Below are positions 1-7,900 of a stretch of DNA of 64,000 bases, in pieces. Within the stretch, counting starts at the first letter, position 1, and each line of letters begins with the position of its first letter. The position numbers and the translations under genes were made by a program. Origin of the DNA: Archangium sp. (GTDB lineage: Bacteria > Myxococcota > Myxococcia > Myxococcales > Myxococcaceae); NCBI GenBank assembly GCA_030681645.1, contig JAUXRX010000015.1:248001-312000 (forward strand). The letters run 5' to 3'. Under the pieces are notes generated by a model. The model saw only the letters and a list, made by a program, of their open reading frames with translations, was not told where the DNA came from and did no database searches.

Positions 1-295
1 CCTGCACGATCGAGCGGGGGCCTCCGCGCACCGTGAGCACGGGGTCTCCCCCGGTGAGGGTCACCGCGGCGCGGTCGCTCGCGGCGAGGCTGACGTCTTC
101 CGGGAGCACGAAGCTGCCCTCGTAGGTGCCGCTGGGGAGGATGACGCAGTCGCCCGCCTGCACCGTCGCCAGCGTCTCGGCGAGGGAGACGGGGGGAATG
201 AGCACCCGGTCGCACTTGAGCCCCTGGGGCGCAGTCCCCTTCGGCGTGAGCGGACCGCAGGCGGTGAGCAGGAGCAGCAGGGCGAAGGAGCGCAC
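1..295 (-). CDS. Partial lipoprotein, possible beta-helix start
   Basis: Only the N-terminus (about 98 codons) is present; the gene runs off the left edge of the window. It starts at GTG 295 or at an in-frame TTG at 307, which would add a basic FRPVR n-region. A hydrophobic stretch ends in the lipobox LLTAC, so the product is probably lipid-anchored after signal peptidase II cleavage. The mature part contains the motif AGDCVILPSGTYEGSF followed by short beta-like segments. That pattern resembles the first coil of right-handed beta-helix (pectin-lyase-like) proteins, but this is inference from a fragment. It lies 65 bp downstream of the membrane-protein gene on the same strand and could be co-transcribed with it. 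Confidence 0.6.
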   Translation of the reverse strand, partial: MRSFALLLLLTACGPLTPKGTAPQGLKCDRVLIPPVSLAETLATVQAGDCVILPSGTYEGSFVLPEDVSLAASDRAAVTLTGGDPVLTVRGGPRSIVQ

Positions 296-360
296 GGGTC
301 GAAACAAGGTCCCACGACAGACCCGGGCGTGCAACGGGGCCCCGGCAGGCCCGCCCGTCT

Positions 361-981
361 TCAGCGCAGCGCTGCCACGCCGAGCAGCACCACCTGAAAG
401 AGCACCTGGGGCACGTTGAAGCCGGTGGTGATGCGGTTGATCCGCCTGAAGCGGGCCTCGTCTTCGCTGGCGAACCAGATGCCCTTGTCGCCCACCGTCT
501 TCCCTTCCACCGCCTGGAAGAACAGGGCCGCGTAGAGCACCTCGACGAAGAGACTGAACAGCAGCATGAACACCAGCGCGGGCGCGAACAGCCCCCACGC
601 CGAGTCGAGCGGCAACGGCAGCGCGAGGCCCAGCCCCAGCACCGTCAGAATGCACAGCACGTCGTGGGTGATGCCGATGGGCGGGCGCCAGTTTCGGGTG
701 ACGTAGAGCATCACCATCTCCACCGCGCCGCGCAGCCACATCGAGAGCGCGTGCACCCCCAGGATGATCCGGTAGCCCAGGGGGAGTGACGGCTCGAACG
801 CCAGCACCGCGCACTCGAACAGCCAGAACCAGATCGCGAAGAACAGCCACAGCAACTTGGGGTTGCTGATCTTCCCGCCCATCGCGTGGGCGCGGTTCTG
901 CTTGCCGCGGAACCAGAGCGCGGCCAGCACGCAGCCTCCCAGCGAGGCGAAGAGCCCGAGCCGGGAGACGAGCGTGAGCAC
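361..981 (-). CDS. Polytopic membrane protein of unknown function
   Basis: The 206-residue product has about five hydrophobic segments, roughly residues 5-23, 42-62, 72-92, 108-128 and 134-156. A soluble stretch follows (FASEDEARFRRINRITTG), and then a C-terminal hydrophobic helix. I do not recognise a family and see no catalytic motif. The GTG start lies 3 bp after the stop of the OmpH/Skp-like gene, so the two are almost certainly translated from one transcript. That neighbour suggests an inner-membrane role linked to envelope assembly, but nothing in the protein itself shows it. Confidence 0.75.
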   Translation of the reverse strand: MLTLVSRLGLFASLGGCVLAALWFRGKQNRAHAMGGKISNPKLLWLFFAIWFWLFECAVLAFEPSLPLGYRIILGVHALSMWLRGAVEMVMLYVTRNWRPPIGITHDVLCILTVLGLGLALPLPLDSAWGLFAPALVFMLLFSLFVEVLYAALFFQAVEGKTVGDKGIWFASEDEARFRRINRITTGFNVPQVLFQVVLLGVAALR

Positions 982-984
982 TGC

Positions 985-1539
985 CTACTTCTTCGGCGCG
1001 GGAGCGGGCGTGGGCGCCGGAGCCTTCGCGCCCGCCTTGTACGTCGAGTTGTACATGCGGATGAGCTCGTTGGTCAGATCGAGCGAGGCCGGCGCCCACG
1101 CCAGGCCCGAGCTCGAGCGATCGAACACCATGGTCAGCCCCTCACGCTGGGCGATCTGCCCGAGCAGCGTCTCGAGCTTGGGGAAGATGGTGCCGAGCTC
1201 CTTGCGCTCGCTCTCGGCCAGCTCGGTGCGCAGCTTCTCGGCGCGCTGCTGGAACTCGAACATCTTCTTCTGCAGCTCGCCTTCCTTCGCGGCCGCCACC
1301 TTGTCGTCCATGGTGGCCTTCTGCTTGGTGTACGCCTCGACCTCGGCCTTGAGCGCGTTCTGCTCTTTCTCGAAGGCCTTCTGCTTGGTGTCGGCCATGC
1401 CCTGGAGGCGCGTCTTGGCGGCCTTGCCTTCCTCGACCTCCTGCACCGCGCGCTGAATGTCGACGTAGGCGGCCTTGAACTCGGCCTGGGCTGCGCTGCT
1501 GATCAGCGCGAGCGCGGCGATGCAATGACGGAACGACAT
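985..1539 (-). CDS. OmpH/Skp-family periplasmic chaperone
   Basis: The 184-residue protein has a signal peptide ending in AAQAEF. Residues 22-34 carry the family entry motif (KAAYVDIQRAVQE), and residues about 45-130 form a long charged coiled coil rich in Lys, Glu and Gln. The family ending follows (GLTMVFDRSSSGLAWA, then LDLTNELIRMYN). Skp/OmpH trimers use such tentacle helices to carry unfolded outer-membrane proteins across the periplasm. An unusual Ala/Pro/Lys tail (APAPTPAPAPKK) follows the core. Length and layout fit the family. It is the first gene of a minus-strand group, with the membrane-protein gene 3 bp downstream. The 216 bp upstream are shared with the divergent SCP2 gene and must hold promoters for both. 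Confidence 0.9.
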   Translation of the reverse strand: MSFRHCIAALALISSAAQAEFKAAYVDIQRAVQEVEEGKAAKTRLQGMADTKQKAFEKEQNALKAEVEAYTKQKATMDDKVAAAKEGELQKKMFEFQQRAEKLRTELAESERKELGTIFPKLETLLGQIAQREGLTMVFDRSSSGLAWAPASLDLTNELIRMYNSTYKAGAKAPAPTPAPAPKK

Positions 1540-1755
1540 GGTGACTTCCTCCGGGAGGGTGTGGCGGAAAACAGGCGGCCCCTATACCCGCCTTCGACCG
1601 GAAGCACGACGCCGATGTTCAGGCCAGATTGCGAACCGGCGGGAGGCGGAATACCGCGGCGGGCGCCGTTGTTTTTCTGCCGTCACCCGCTTGAGTCCGG
1701 GCCGCCGGCTGTGGCCTTATTCGCGCGCTTCGAAAACCTTTGAGGGGGTCTCACC

Positions 1756-2106
1756 GTGACGCAGGCGAAGGCGTGGTTCGAGCGGCAGCTGCCGGCCCTG
1801 CTGGTCTCGCGGTTCGACGACTTCCTCGCGGTGCAGGGTGACATCTCGTTCCAGGTCGGCGACGGCGCGTGGACGCTCACCTTCGGCGACGTCGAAGAGC
1901 CGGTGCGCCAGGGCGCCACGCCGGGCGCGAAGCTGCGCCTCAAGTTCACCCCGCCCGCCTTCGAGGCCTTCGTGGGAGGCACGCTCGACCCCGTCGCCGC
2001 CATCGGCAAGGGCGACATCAAGGCCTCGGGCGACTTCGAGCTGCTGGCCACGCTCGCCACCTTGATGATGCCGCTCCAGAGAGATCTGGGCTGGGACGCC
2101 GGCTGA
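1756..2106 (+). CDS. SCP2 sterol-binding domain protein
   Basis: The 116-residue protein is a single SCP2-like domain. It has an N-terminal helix (WFERQLPALLVSRFDDFLA), beta strands around GDISFQVGDGAWTLTFGD, and the typical segment LRLKFTPPAFEAFVGGTLDP, then GKGDIKASGDFELL. Family members have a hydrophobic pocket that binds sterols or acyl lipids; the natural ligand here is unknown. It starts at GTG 1756, 9 bp after a GAGGGGG ribosome-binding site. It stands alone between the divergent OmpH-like gene and a small EF-hand-like gene 62 bp downstream. Confidence 0.85.
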   Translation: MTQAKAWFERQLPALLVSRFDDFLAVQGDISFQVGDGAWTLTFGDVEEPVRQGATPGAKLRLKFTPPAFEAFVGGTLDPVAAIGKGDIKASGDFELLATLATLMMPLQRDLGWDAG

Positions 2107-2168
2107 GTCCCACCTGAACAGCAGCACCCGCCGTTCCAACCCGCAGTCCCCCCACAAGAGGAGTCAAC

Positions 2169-2552
2169 ATGGCTCGTATTGCAAAGGCTGATGTGAACCG
2201 TGCGCTGGACCACGTGGCGAAGCAGCTGAAGGTCGCCGGTGGTGAGGATGGCCGCATCTCGCGCTCCGACGTGAAGAAGGCCCTGCCCACCCTGACCACG
2301 GCCGAGAAGAAGCTGGCGGACATCTTCTTCAAGTTCGTCGATCACCGTGACTTCAAGGCAGGCGCGACGGTCACCGCGAAGGACATCAACAAGGCGGTCG
2401 CGTACGCGAAGCAGAGCCTGATCGCGAAGTACGACCTCAACACCAACGGCCTGTCGAAGGCGGAGATCAGCGAGATGAGCCTCACCGGCCAGCGCGCGGT
2501 CGATCTCGCCAAGGCCCTGAAGGCCGCGGGCGTCGCTGCCGGCGCTGACTGA
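2169..2552 (+). CDS. Small helical protein with EF-hand-like loop
   Basis: The 127-residue, Lys- and Ala-rich protein has no signal peptide or membrane segment. The segment DLNTNGLSKAEISEM near residues 95-109 has the spacing of an EF-hand loop (D-x-N-x-N-G-x-S-x-x-E). An earlier segment, GGEDGRISRSDVKKAL near residues 24-39, looks like a degenerate second loop. A calcium-binding role is therefore plausible but unproven. A strong GAGGAG ribosome-binding site lies just before ATG 2169. The codon choice (many AAG, GCG and ATC codons) and strong start suggest high expression. A clear intrinsic terminator follows the stop codon, so the gene is probably monocistronic or the last gene after SCP2. 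Confidence 0.7.
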   Translation: MARIAKADVNRALDHVAKQLKVAGGEDGRISRSDVKKALPTLTTAEKKLADIFFKFVDHRDFKAGATVTAKDINKAVAYAKQSLIAKYDLNTNGLSKAEISEMSLTGQRAVDLAKALKAAGVAAGAD

Positions 2553-2579
2553 CTTTCAGCTGACGGGCTGCACCACGAA

Positions 2580-2616
2580 GGGCTGCTTCCTGAACGGGAG
2601 GCGGCCCTTTCATCTT
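2580..2616 (+). terminator. Intrinsic terminator after 2169-2552
   Basis: An 11-bp stem (GGGCTGCTTCC with GGAGGCGGCCC, two G-U pairs) closes a 6-base loop and is followed by the T-rich run TTTCATCTT. It begins 27 bp after the stop of the upstream gene. This is the clearest Rho-independent terminator I found in the window. Confidence 0.75.
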
Positions 2617-2771
2617 GCCGGCTGTCAGTCAAAGCGCCTTCAAGGGTGTGGTGAGGACGGGCTCGGCTCCGTACGAGTTGCGCGTTTGCCCCTCGACCAC
2701 GGGCATGGAACCGCACGGGAACGAGGTCGGGCTCGGGTCGGCCCGGAGTGCGGCCTTGCTCCGCGAAACAG

Positions 2772-3132
2772 CGTCAACAAAGAGGACAGGGTTTTCCGAC
2801 CCCTCCCCCCCCTGCGTCACCGTCAACAAAGGAGACAAGCTGCTGGCCAGCCTCGTCGCCAGCGGTGCGGCCTCCTCCCAGGGCACCATCACGAAGCCAG
2901 GTGCACTCCGTGAATCGGAGCGACGTGCTGAGAGGCCCATGGGCGCTGGGCACCGAAGAGATCCAGTCCGCCCCGCGCCCTCTGAGCTTGACGGTTGCCC
3001 TTCGTTCGCTGTCCGGAAACTCTCACCACCGCGCGCAGCCATCGATCGGTGCGCGCACCTGCGACTTGTCTCCTTTGTTGACGGTGACGCAGGGCGGGAG
3101 GGGTCGAAAAACCTCGTCCTCTTTGTTGACGA
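2772..3132. repeat. Long inverted repeat in a gene-free stretch
   Basis: The region 2617-3144 holds no convincing gene. Two arms of about 68 bp, 2772-2840 and 3063-3132, are inverted copies with roughly 90% identity, separated by about 220 bp. Each arm is bounded by a related motif: GTCAACAAAGAGGAC at the outer end and GTCAACAAAGGAGACAAG at the inner end. The left arm has one extra C in its C-run. The layout resembles a small non-autonomous element or a structured RNA, but I see no open frame worth calling and no obvious target-site duplication. Confidence 0.75.
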
Positions 3133-3144
3133 CGCCCTCCCCGG

Positions 3145-3603
3145 TCAGACCTTGCGCTTCATCCCCACGTGAGACGGCTCGAAGCCCATGCGCACATAAA
3201 AGCGGTGCGCGGCGAGGCGGCGGGTGTCGGTGGTGAGCTGAAGCAGGCCGCACCCCAGCGTCTTCGCGCGCTCGACCATCGCGTTCATCAACTGCTCGCC
3301 CACGCCCTGGCTGCGGTGATCGGCGTGCACGCGCATCGCCTCGAGCAGCGCACGCTTCGAGCCACCGCGCGAGAGCCCGGGGATCAGCGTGAGCTGCAGG
3401 GTGGCGATGACCTTGCCGTCCAGCTCGCCCACCCAGAGCTCGTTGTTCTTGTCGGCCTCGATCTCCTTGAAGGCCTCGAGGGTCTGCGGCGTGACCTCGG
3501 CCTGGAAGCCCTCGCGGGCGCGGGCGATCTCGTCGTCTCCGAGCAGCGCGATGATGGCGGGCACGTCTTTGTCGGTCGCGAGGCGGAAGGTCGGCGTCGG
3601 CAT
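3145..3603 (-). CDS. GNAT-family N-acetyltransferase
   Basis: The product is 152 residues from ATG 3603; a longer in-frame start at 3627 would add eight residues that do not fit the fold. The GNAT core is visible: an N-terminal strand (FRLATDKDVPAIIALL), the central strand ELWVGELDGKVIATLQL, and the acetyl-CoA loop MRVHADHRSQGVGEQLM. The last has the Q/R-x-x-G-x-G/A pattern as RSQGVG. The C-terminal AAHRFYVRMGFEPSH is the usual ending. Such enzymes transfer acetyl groups to small amines or protein N-termini; the substrate cannot be read from the sequence. The gene ends right next to the long inverted repeat. Confidence 0.88.
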   Translation of the reverse strand: MPTPTFRLATDKDVPAIIALLGDDEIARAREGFQAEVTPQTLEAFKEIEADKNNELWVGELDGKVIATLQLTLIPGLSRGGSKRALLEAMRVHADHRSQGVGEQLMNAMVERAKTLGCGLLQLTTDTRRLAAHRFYVRMGFEPSHVGMKRKV

Positions 3604-3658
3604 GCAGATGCCTATGTCACGGAACACACCTGAGCATCAGGTCGCGCGACTGATCGCT

Positions 3659-3762
3659 CCCTCTCCCTGCGAAGCGGGGAGAGGGCTGGGGTGAGGGGCC
3701 GATTGGTCAAAGCGCCCCTCACCCGGCCTGCGGCCGACCTCTCCCCGCTTCGCAGGGAGAGG
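3659..3762. repeat. REP-like repeat pair, inverted, hairpin-forming
   Basis: Two copies of a GC-rich repeat face each other. The copy at 3659-3699 reads CCCTCTCCCTGCGAAGCGGG and onward. The copy at 3714-3762 ends in CCCCGCTTCGCAGGGAGAGG. Each copy is itself partly palindromic, and together they can fold into a long hairpin. They fill the gap between the divergent GNAT and pseudokinase genes. Further copies occur at 10579-10620, 24936-24976 and 59177-59219. Confidence 0.85.
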
Positions 3763-3788
3763 AAGACTGGGGCTACGCTCTTGCGGGC

Positions 3789-4973
3789 ATGCTCGAGTTC
3801 CTCAAGCGGCTCTTCGCGCCTCAGCCCAGGGCTCCGCTCGTGGTCCCTCCTCCCGCGCCGACGCCGCCTCCACCTCCACCTCCGCCCAGGCGGGTCGCGC
3901 CACCCGGCCGACAGCCTGACCCGACGACCCTCGCGGACCTGCTGCGCGCCCTGGGAGGCCACCTGCCCCCCTCGGCCGCCGTGTACCTGGCGTGCCGGCT
4001 GTGCGAGCTCGTCTCGGGGTCGACCACTCCGCTGGGCGGTCTCAACCACGACGACGTGCGCTTCACGCCCGACGGCGACGTGCTCATCACCGGGCCCTAC
4101 CCCTGGTCCACCGAGCGCAGCCAGGCGCTGCGCGGCTCGTTCTGGCACATGAGCCCTGAGCAGGTTCAGGGGCGCCGGCTCGACGCGCGCTCAGACGTCT
4201 TCAACCTCGCGACGGTGCTGCACGAGTGGGTCGGCGGCGGGCGGCTGTTCGGTGGCGAGTCCGACTTCGCCGTGCTCGAGGCGGTGCGCCTCGCGCGCTT
4301 GCCGCCCCGGCCGCCGATCGTTCCGGAGGCGCTGCACGAGGTGCTTCGGCGCGCGCTGGCGGCCGAGCCGGCAGATCGCCTCCAGACGCCAGGTGACCTC
4401 CGCGCCGCCCTGCTCCCTCTCGCGGGCGACTTCGACGCGCGCGCCTTCACCGAGCTGATTCGGCCCGTGGTGCCCCTTCTTCCCCCGCTTCCGCCCCCGC
4501 CGCCCGCGCGAACGCCGCTGGCGCCCGGTGATGAAGGGGCGCGGCTCGTCTACGCCGACTGGCTCGAGGAGCGCGGCAAGCCCGACGAGGCGAGCTGGCT
4601 GCGACAGGAGAGCGCGCTGCGTTCACTGGAAGGGGCCGCGCTCGAGGCCGCGCTGCTGCGGCTGCGTGAGCTCTCGGCGAAGGTCGGCACGGACTTCATG
4701 GCCAGCGTGGCGCGGCCCGCGGTCGAGGGCTGCCCCATCCGCTTCGGGTTCAAGTGCCCGCTGAAGTGGGAAGCGATGCAGCGCACCGCGCGTGAAGAGC
4801 TCCGCCACTGCGCGGGCTGCCGCCAGGACGTGCATTTCTGCCGCACGCTCGACGAGGCCCAGCAGCTCTCGCGGCAGGGGGCGTGCGTGGCGCTCGACCC
4901 CTCGCTGGTGCGGACCGCGGGAGATCTCGATCCGACTCCGCCCCCGGGCAGCTACGTGGGCCGGCTGGCCTGA
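3789..4973 (+). CDS. Pseudokinase-like protein with TIGR02996-type motif
   Basis: This 394-residue protein begins with a Pro-rich stretch (residues 12-45). Residues about 50-225 look like the C-lobe of a Ser/Thr kinase: GSFWHMSPEQ stands for the APE region, and DARSDVFNLATVLHEWVGG matches the conserved helix after it. The catalytic loop is degenerate, however. GLNHDDVRFTPDGDVLITG replaces HRD...N...DFG, and no N-lobe or catalytic Lys is present, so phosphotransfer is unlikely. Residues about 250-270 (RLVYADWLEERGKPDEASWLR) match the TIGR02996 motif often found in Myxococcota and Planctomycetes. The C-terminus has five Cys in a CPLKW..HCAGC..HFC pattern, a possible metal site. It ends 1 bp before the convergent giant gene. 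Confidence 0.75.
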   Translation: MLEFLKRLFAPQPRAPLVVPPPAPTPPPPPPPPRRVAPPGRQPDPTTLADLLRALGGHLPPSAAVYLACRLCELVSGSTTPLGGLNHDDVRFTPDGDVLITGPYPWSTERSQALRGSFWHMSPEQVQGRRLDARSDVFNLATVLHEWVGGGRLFGGESDFAVLEAVRLARLPPRPPIVPEALHEVLRRALAAEPADRLQTPGDLRAALLPLAGDFDARAFTELIRPVVPLLPPLPPPPPARTPLAPGDEGARLVYADWLEERGKPDEASWLRQESALRSLEGAALEAALLRLRELSAKVGTDFMASVARPAVEGCPIRFGFKCPLKWEAMQRTAREELRHCAGCRQDVHFCRTLDEAQQLSRQGACVALDPSLVRTAGDLDPTPPPGSYVGRLA

Positions 4974-4974
4974 C

Positions 4975-7900
4975 TCAGGCCAGCAACTTCGGGTTGCTGG
5001 CGAGATGACCGGCGAGCGCCATCACCAGCTGCGCCTCGTGCGCGTCGGTCACGTGGTCGAGCTCGCGGTTGACCAGGCCGAACAGCGCGGCGATCAACAC
5101 CCAGACCCGCTCGGGCCGCTGCTGGGCTTCCTTGAGCGTGCGCGCGATGTCGGGGTGCTCGGGGTCGAGGAGCGCGAGCTTGCGCTTGCGGTCGTAGCGC
5201 AGCGGCGTCTTGCCTCCCGCGCGGCTGAGCTTCACGTCTTCGAGATCGTCGGGGGTGAGGTGGCCGAGCGCCCCCGCGCGCAGCAGCCGCACCTCGCGCC
5301 GCAGGAAGCGCAGCCCCTGCAGCTCGGGCGTGCCTTCCTGGGGGTCGGCCTCGCGCACCGCGCTCCTCCACGCCTCGAGCTCGGTGACGCGCCAGATCTT
5401 CGGCTTGCCCAGCACGTCTTCGAGCGCCGAGAGCCAGGGCGCGTCGAACGACGAGGTGGCCAGCACGCACGTCACCGCGCCTTCGGGCACGCCCGCGCTC
5501 CGGGCCAGCACCGCCACGCGCTCGCGCGAGCTCACCTCGGCCGCGACCGAGCGCAGGTTGACCCGTTCGCCTTCCACGGTGAGGAAGAGCGGCGCGTCGG
5601 CGACCTCGTGCGCGGCGCCAGTGAGCCGGTCGAGGTGCGCGCCCGTCTCGACGCCGCTGTCGCACAGGAAGCGCAGGGCCCAGTGCGCGGCCACCTCGCG
5701 TTCGCGATCAGAGAACCCCGGCGCGGCCTCGGCGAGCGCCACGAAGAGCCGCTCGACCTGCGCGCGAATGAGGCTGCGCTGCACGCGCGTGGGCTGGGCG
5801 ACCGTCCAGTCGTCGTTGACGCTCAGGTCCTTCACGTCGATCACCCCCACCACGCCGGGCCACGAATCTTCGAGCGGCGCGATGGAGATGCCGTCGCGCG
5901 CGAGCATGACTCCGGCCTGCCTGGAGTCGGTCGCGAGCGCGAGCTCGCCGGTGAGCGGTCCGGTGGAGACGGGCACCTTCACCAGGCACTCGCCCTTCCA
6001 GGTGAGCGAGGCGAGGCGGCGGGCCGTGAGCGCCTGCTGCAGGTCCCTGGCGCGTTTGAGCTCACCGCTCACGTCATCGAACTGGAGCCCGAGCGTCGAG
6101 AGCATCGAGCGCGTCTCGGAGGAGTCGAGCAGGACTGTTTCTCTGGTCGCTTCGGCTGCGGGCTCTCCGCTTCGCTGCGTGCCCTGAATGCGCCGTTCCG
6201 GCGCATGCCTCAGCTCCGGGGCGCTGACCAGCACTCCACCGAGCGCGCGAGAGACGGGCACCTTGCCCTTGCGAGTGGCGAGATCGAGCACCGCGCCCAC
6301 GCTCAGCGGCCGGCCGCTCAAGTCGGTGAAGAGCTCGAGCGCCGGCACCAGCGCGGCCAGCGGGCCCGCTTGACCCGAACGCCACCGCACCGCCACGCCG
6401 GCCCACGCGCGGAAGCCTCGCTCGTCGGGGAGCACCAACCGGCGCACCAACAGGCGCTCCACCGCCGCCTCGGTGGCCGAGACCAGCGCCTTGAACGAGG
6501 CGTCACGCTTCGCGCTGGTCCACTTCTCGTCGGGCGTGAGCGCCGCCGAATCGACCCGGGCCACCCCGCCCACCGGGTGATCGCTCGACCAGGTCTCGAG
6601 CAGCATGCGCTCGTGCAGCACCTCGATCACCAGCTTGCCGTCGGGGGCCTCACCCAGCGCCACCTCGCCCAGGAGCGACGGGCCGTGCACCGGCTCGCGC
6701 CACGTACCGGCGAGCGGCGAGCGGACCTCCTCGAAGCGCGGGCGCTGCCGGATCGAGTCGGCGAGCTGCAGCTCGGCGGTGACGTCGCGCAAGGTGAGGC
6801 CCAGCGGCGCCGCCCAGCGCTCCTCGTCGGGGCGCGGCCACCAGGCCTTGCGGCCCGGCTCGAGGAAGCGGCCTCCCTGCTTCGCCACTTCGACCGCGCC
6901 TTCGTTGCGGTGCAGGCTCACCAGCCGCTGCACCGGCAACGCGCTGCCGTCGGTCGCGCGGAGCAACGGCTCGGCCAACAGCGCGTGCGCTGCCGGCAGC
7001 CCTTCGTTCTTCTTCTTCCCCTTCGCCCTCTTCTTCCCCTTCCAGTGCCAGGCCATCGAAGCCGCCACCCAGAAGGCGAGCTGCACCAGCACCGGCTCGA
7101 GGTCGGGCCGCCGGGGCGCGACCACCAACTGCGCGGCGAGCCGCTCGCCGGCCACCTTCATCACCTCCACCGCTTCCTTGAAGTGTTCGTCTTCCACCAC
7201 GCCGGTGAAGCCGGGCGTGGGGGTGAAGCGTGGCGAATCGATGGCGCCCGCCAGCGGCGCGGGCAACGCGCCTTCGACGACGCACACCGGCTTCTTGTCG
7301 ATGAACAGCTCGAGGCGGCCCGCGCCGGTGCCGGTCACCACCACCTCGCCGCTCAGGCCCCGCTCCGAGAAGCGCTGCCGCCAGGGCGAGCCTGCGTTCG
7401 ACACGACCTCGGCGTACGCCGAGAGCGTCTCGCGGCGGCGCAGCGCGGCGAGCTGCATGGCGAGCTGCGAGCCGACGTCCTCCGCGCGGGGCCAGCGCCG
7501 CAGGGCCAGGCGCAGCAGCGCATCGTTGGCCACGATGATGGGGCGGCGGTTGGGCAGCTCGCCTTCCATCGAGGTGCTGACGAACTGCGGCGCGTCGGGA
7601 TCGAGGTCCTCGAGGCTGCGCGCCAGCCCGTCGGTGCAGGGGAAGAGTTCGCGCGCGCGCAGCGCCGCGGCGTCCTTCTCGGGGAGCGCGCGATCGAGCC
7701 CGCGCCCCAGCGCCAGCAACGACGCGCGGCGCGAGTCTTCGTCGCCGCGCTCGAGCGCCCGGCGCAACACGGCCTGCATCGCGCGCTCGACCAGCTTCCC
7801 CACCTCTTCGCGCTGCGGGCCCGTCAGCTCGCGCGCGGCGTTCGGCTCGAGGCCCGGCGCGTCGATGAGCACCGCGAGCGGCAGGGCACAGGGCACCATC

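Noticed and set aside
2599..3144. Several overlapping frames across the gene-free stretch
   Set aside because: Their shared phrases arise from the inverted repeat itself; none has a plausible start, ribosome-binding site or domain.
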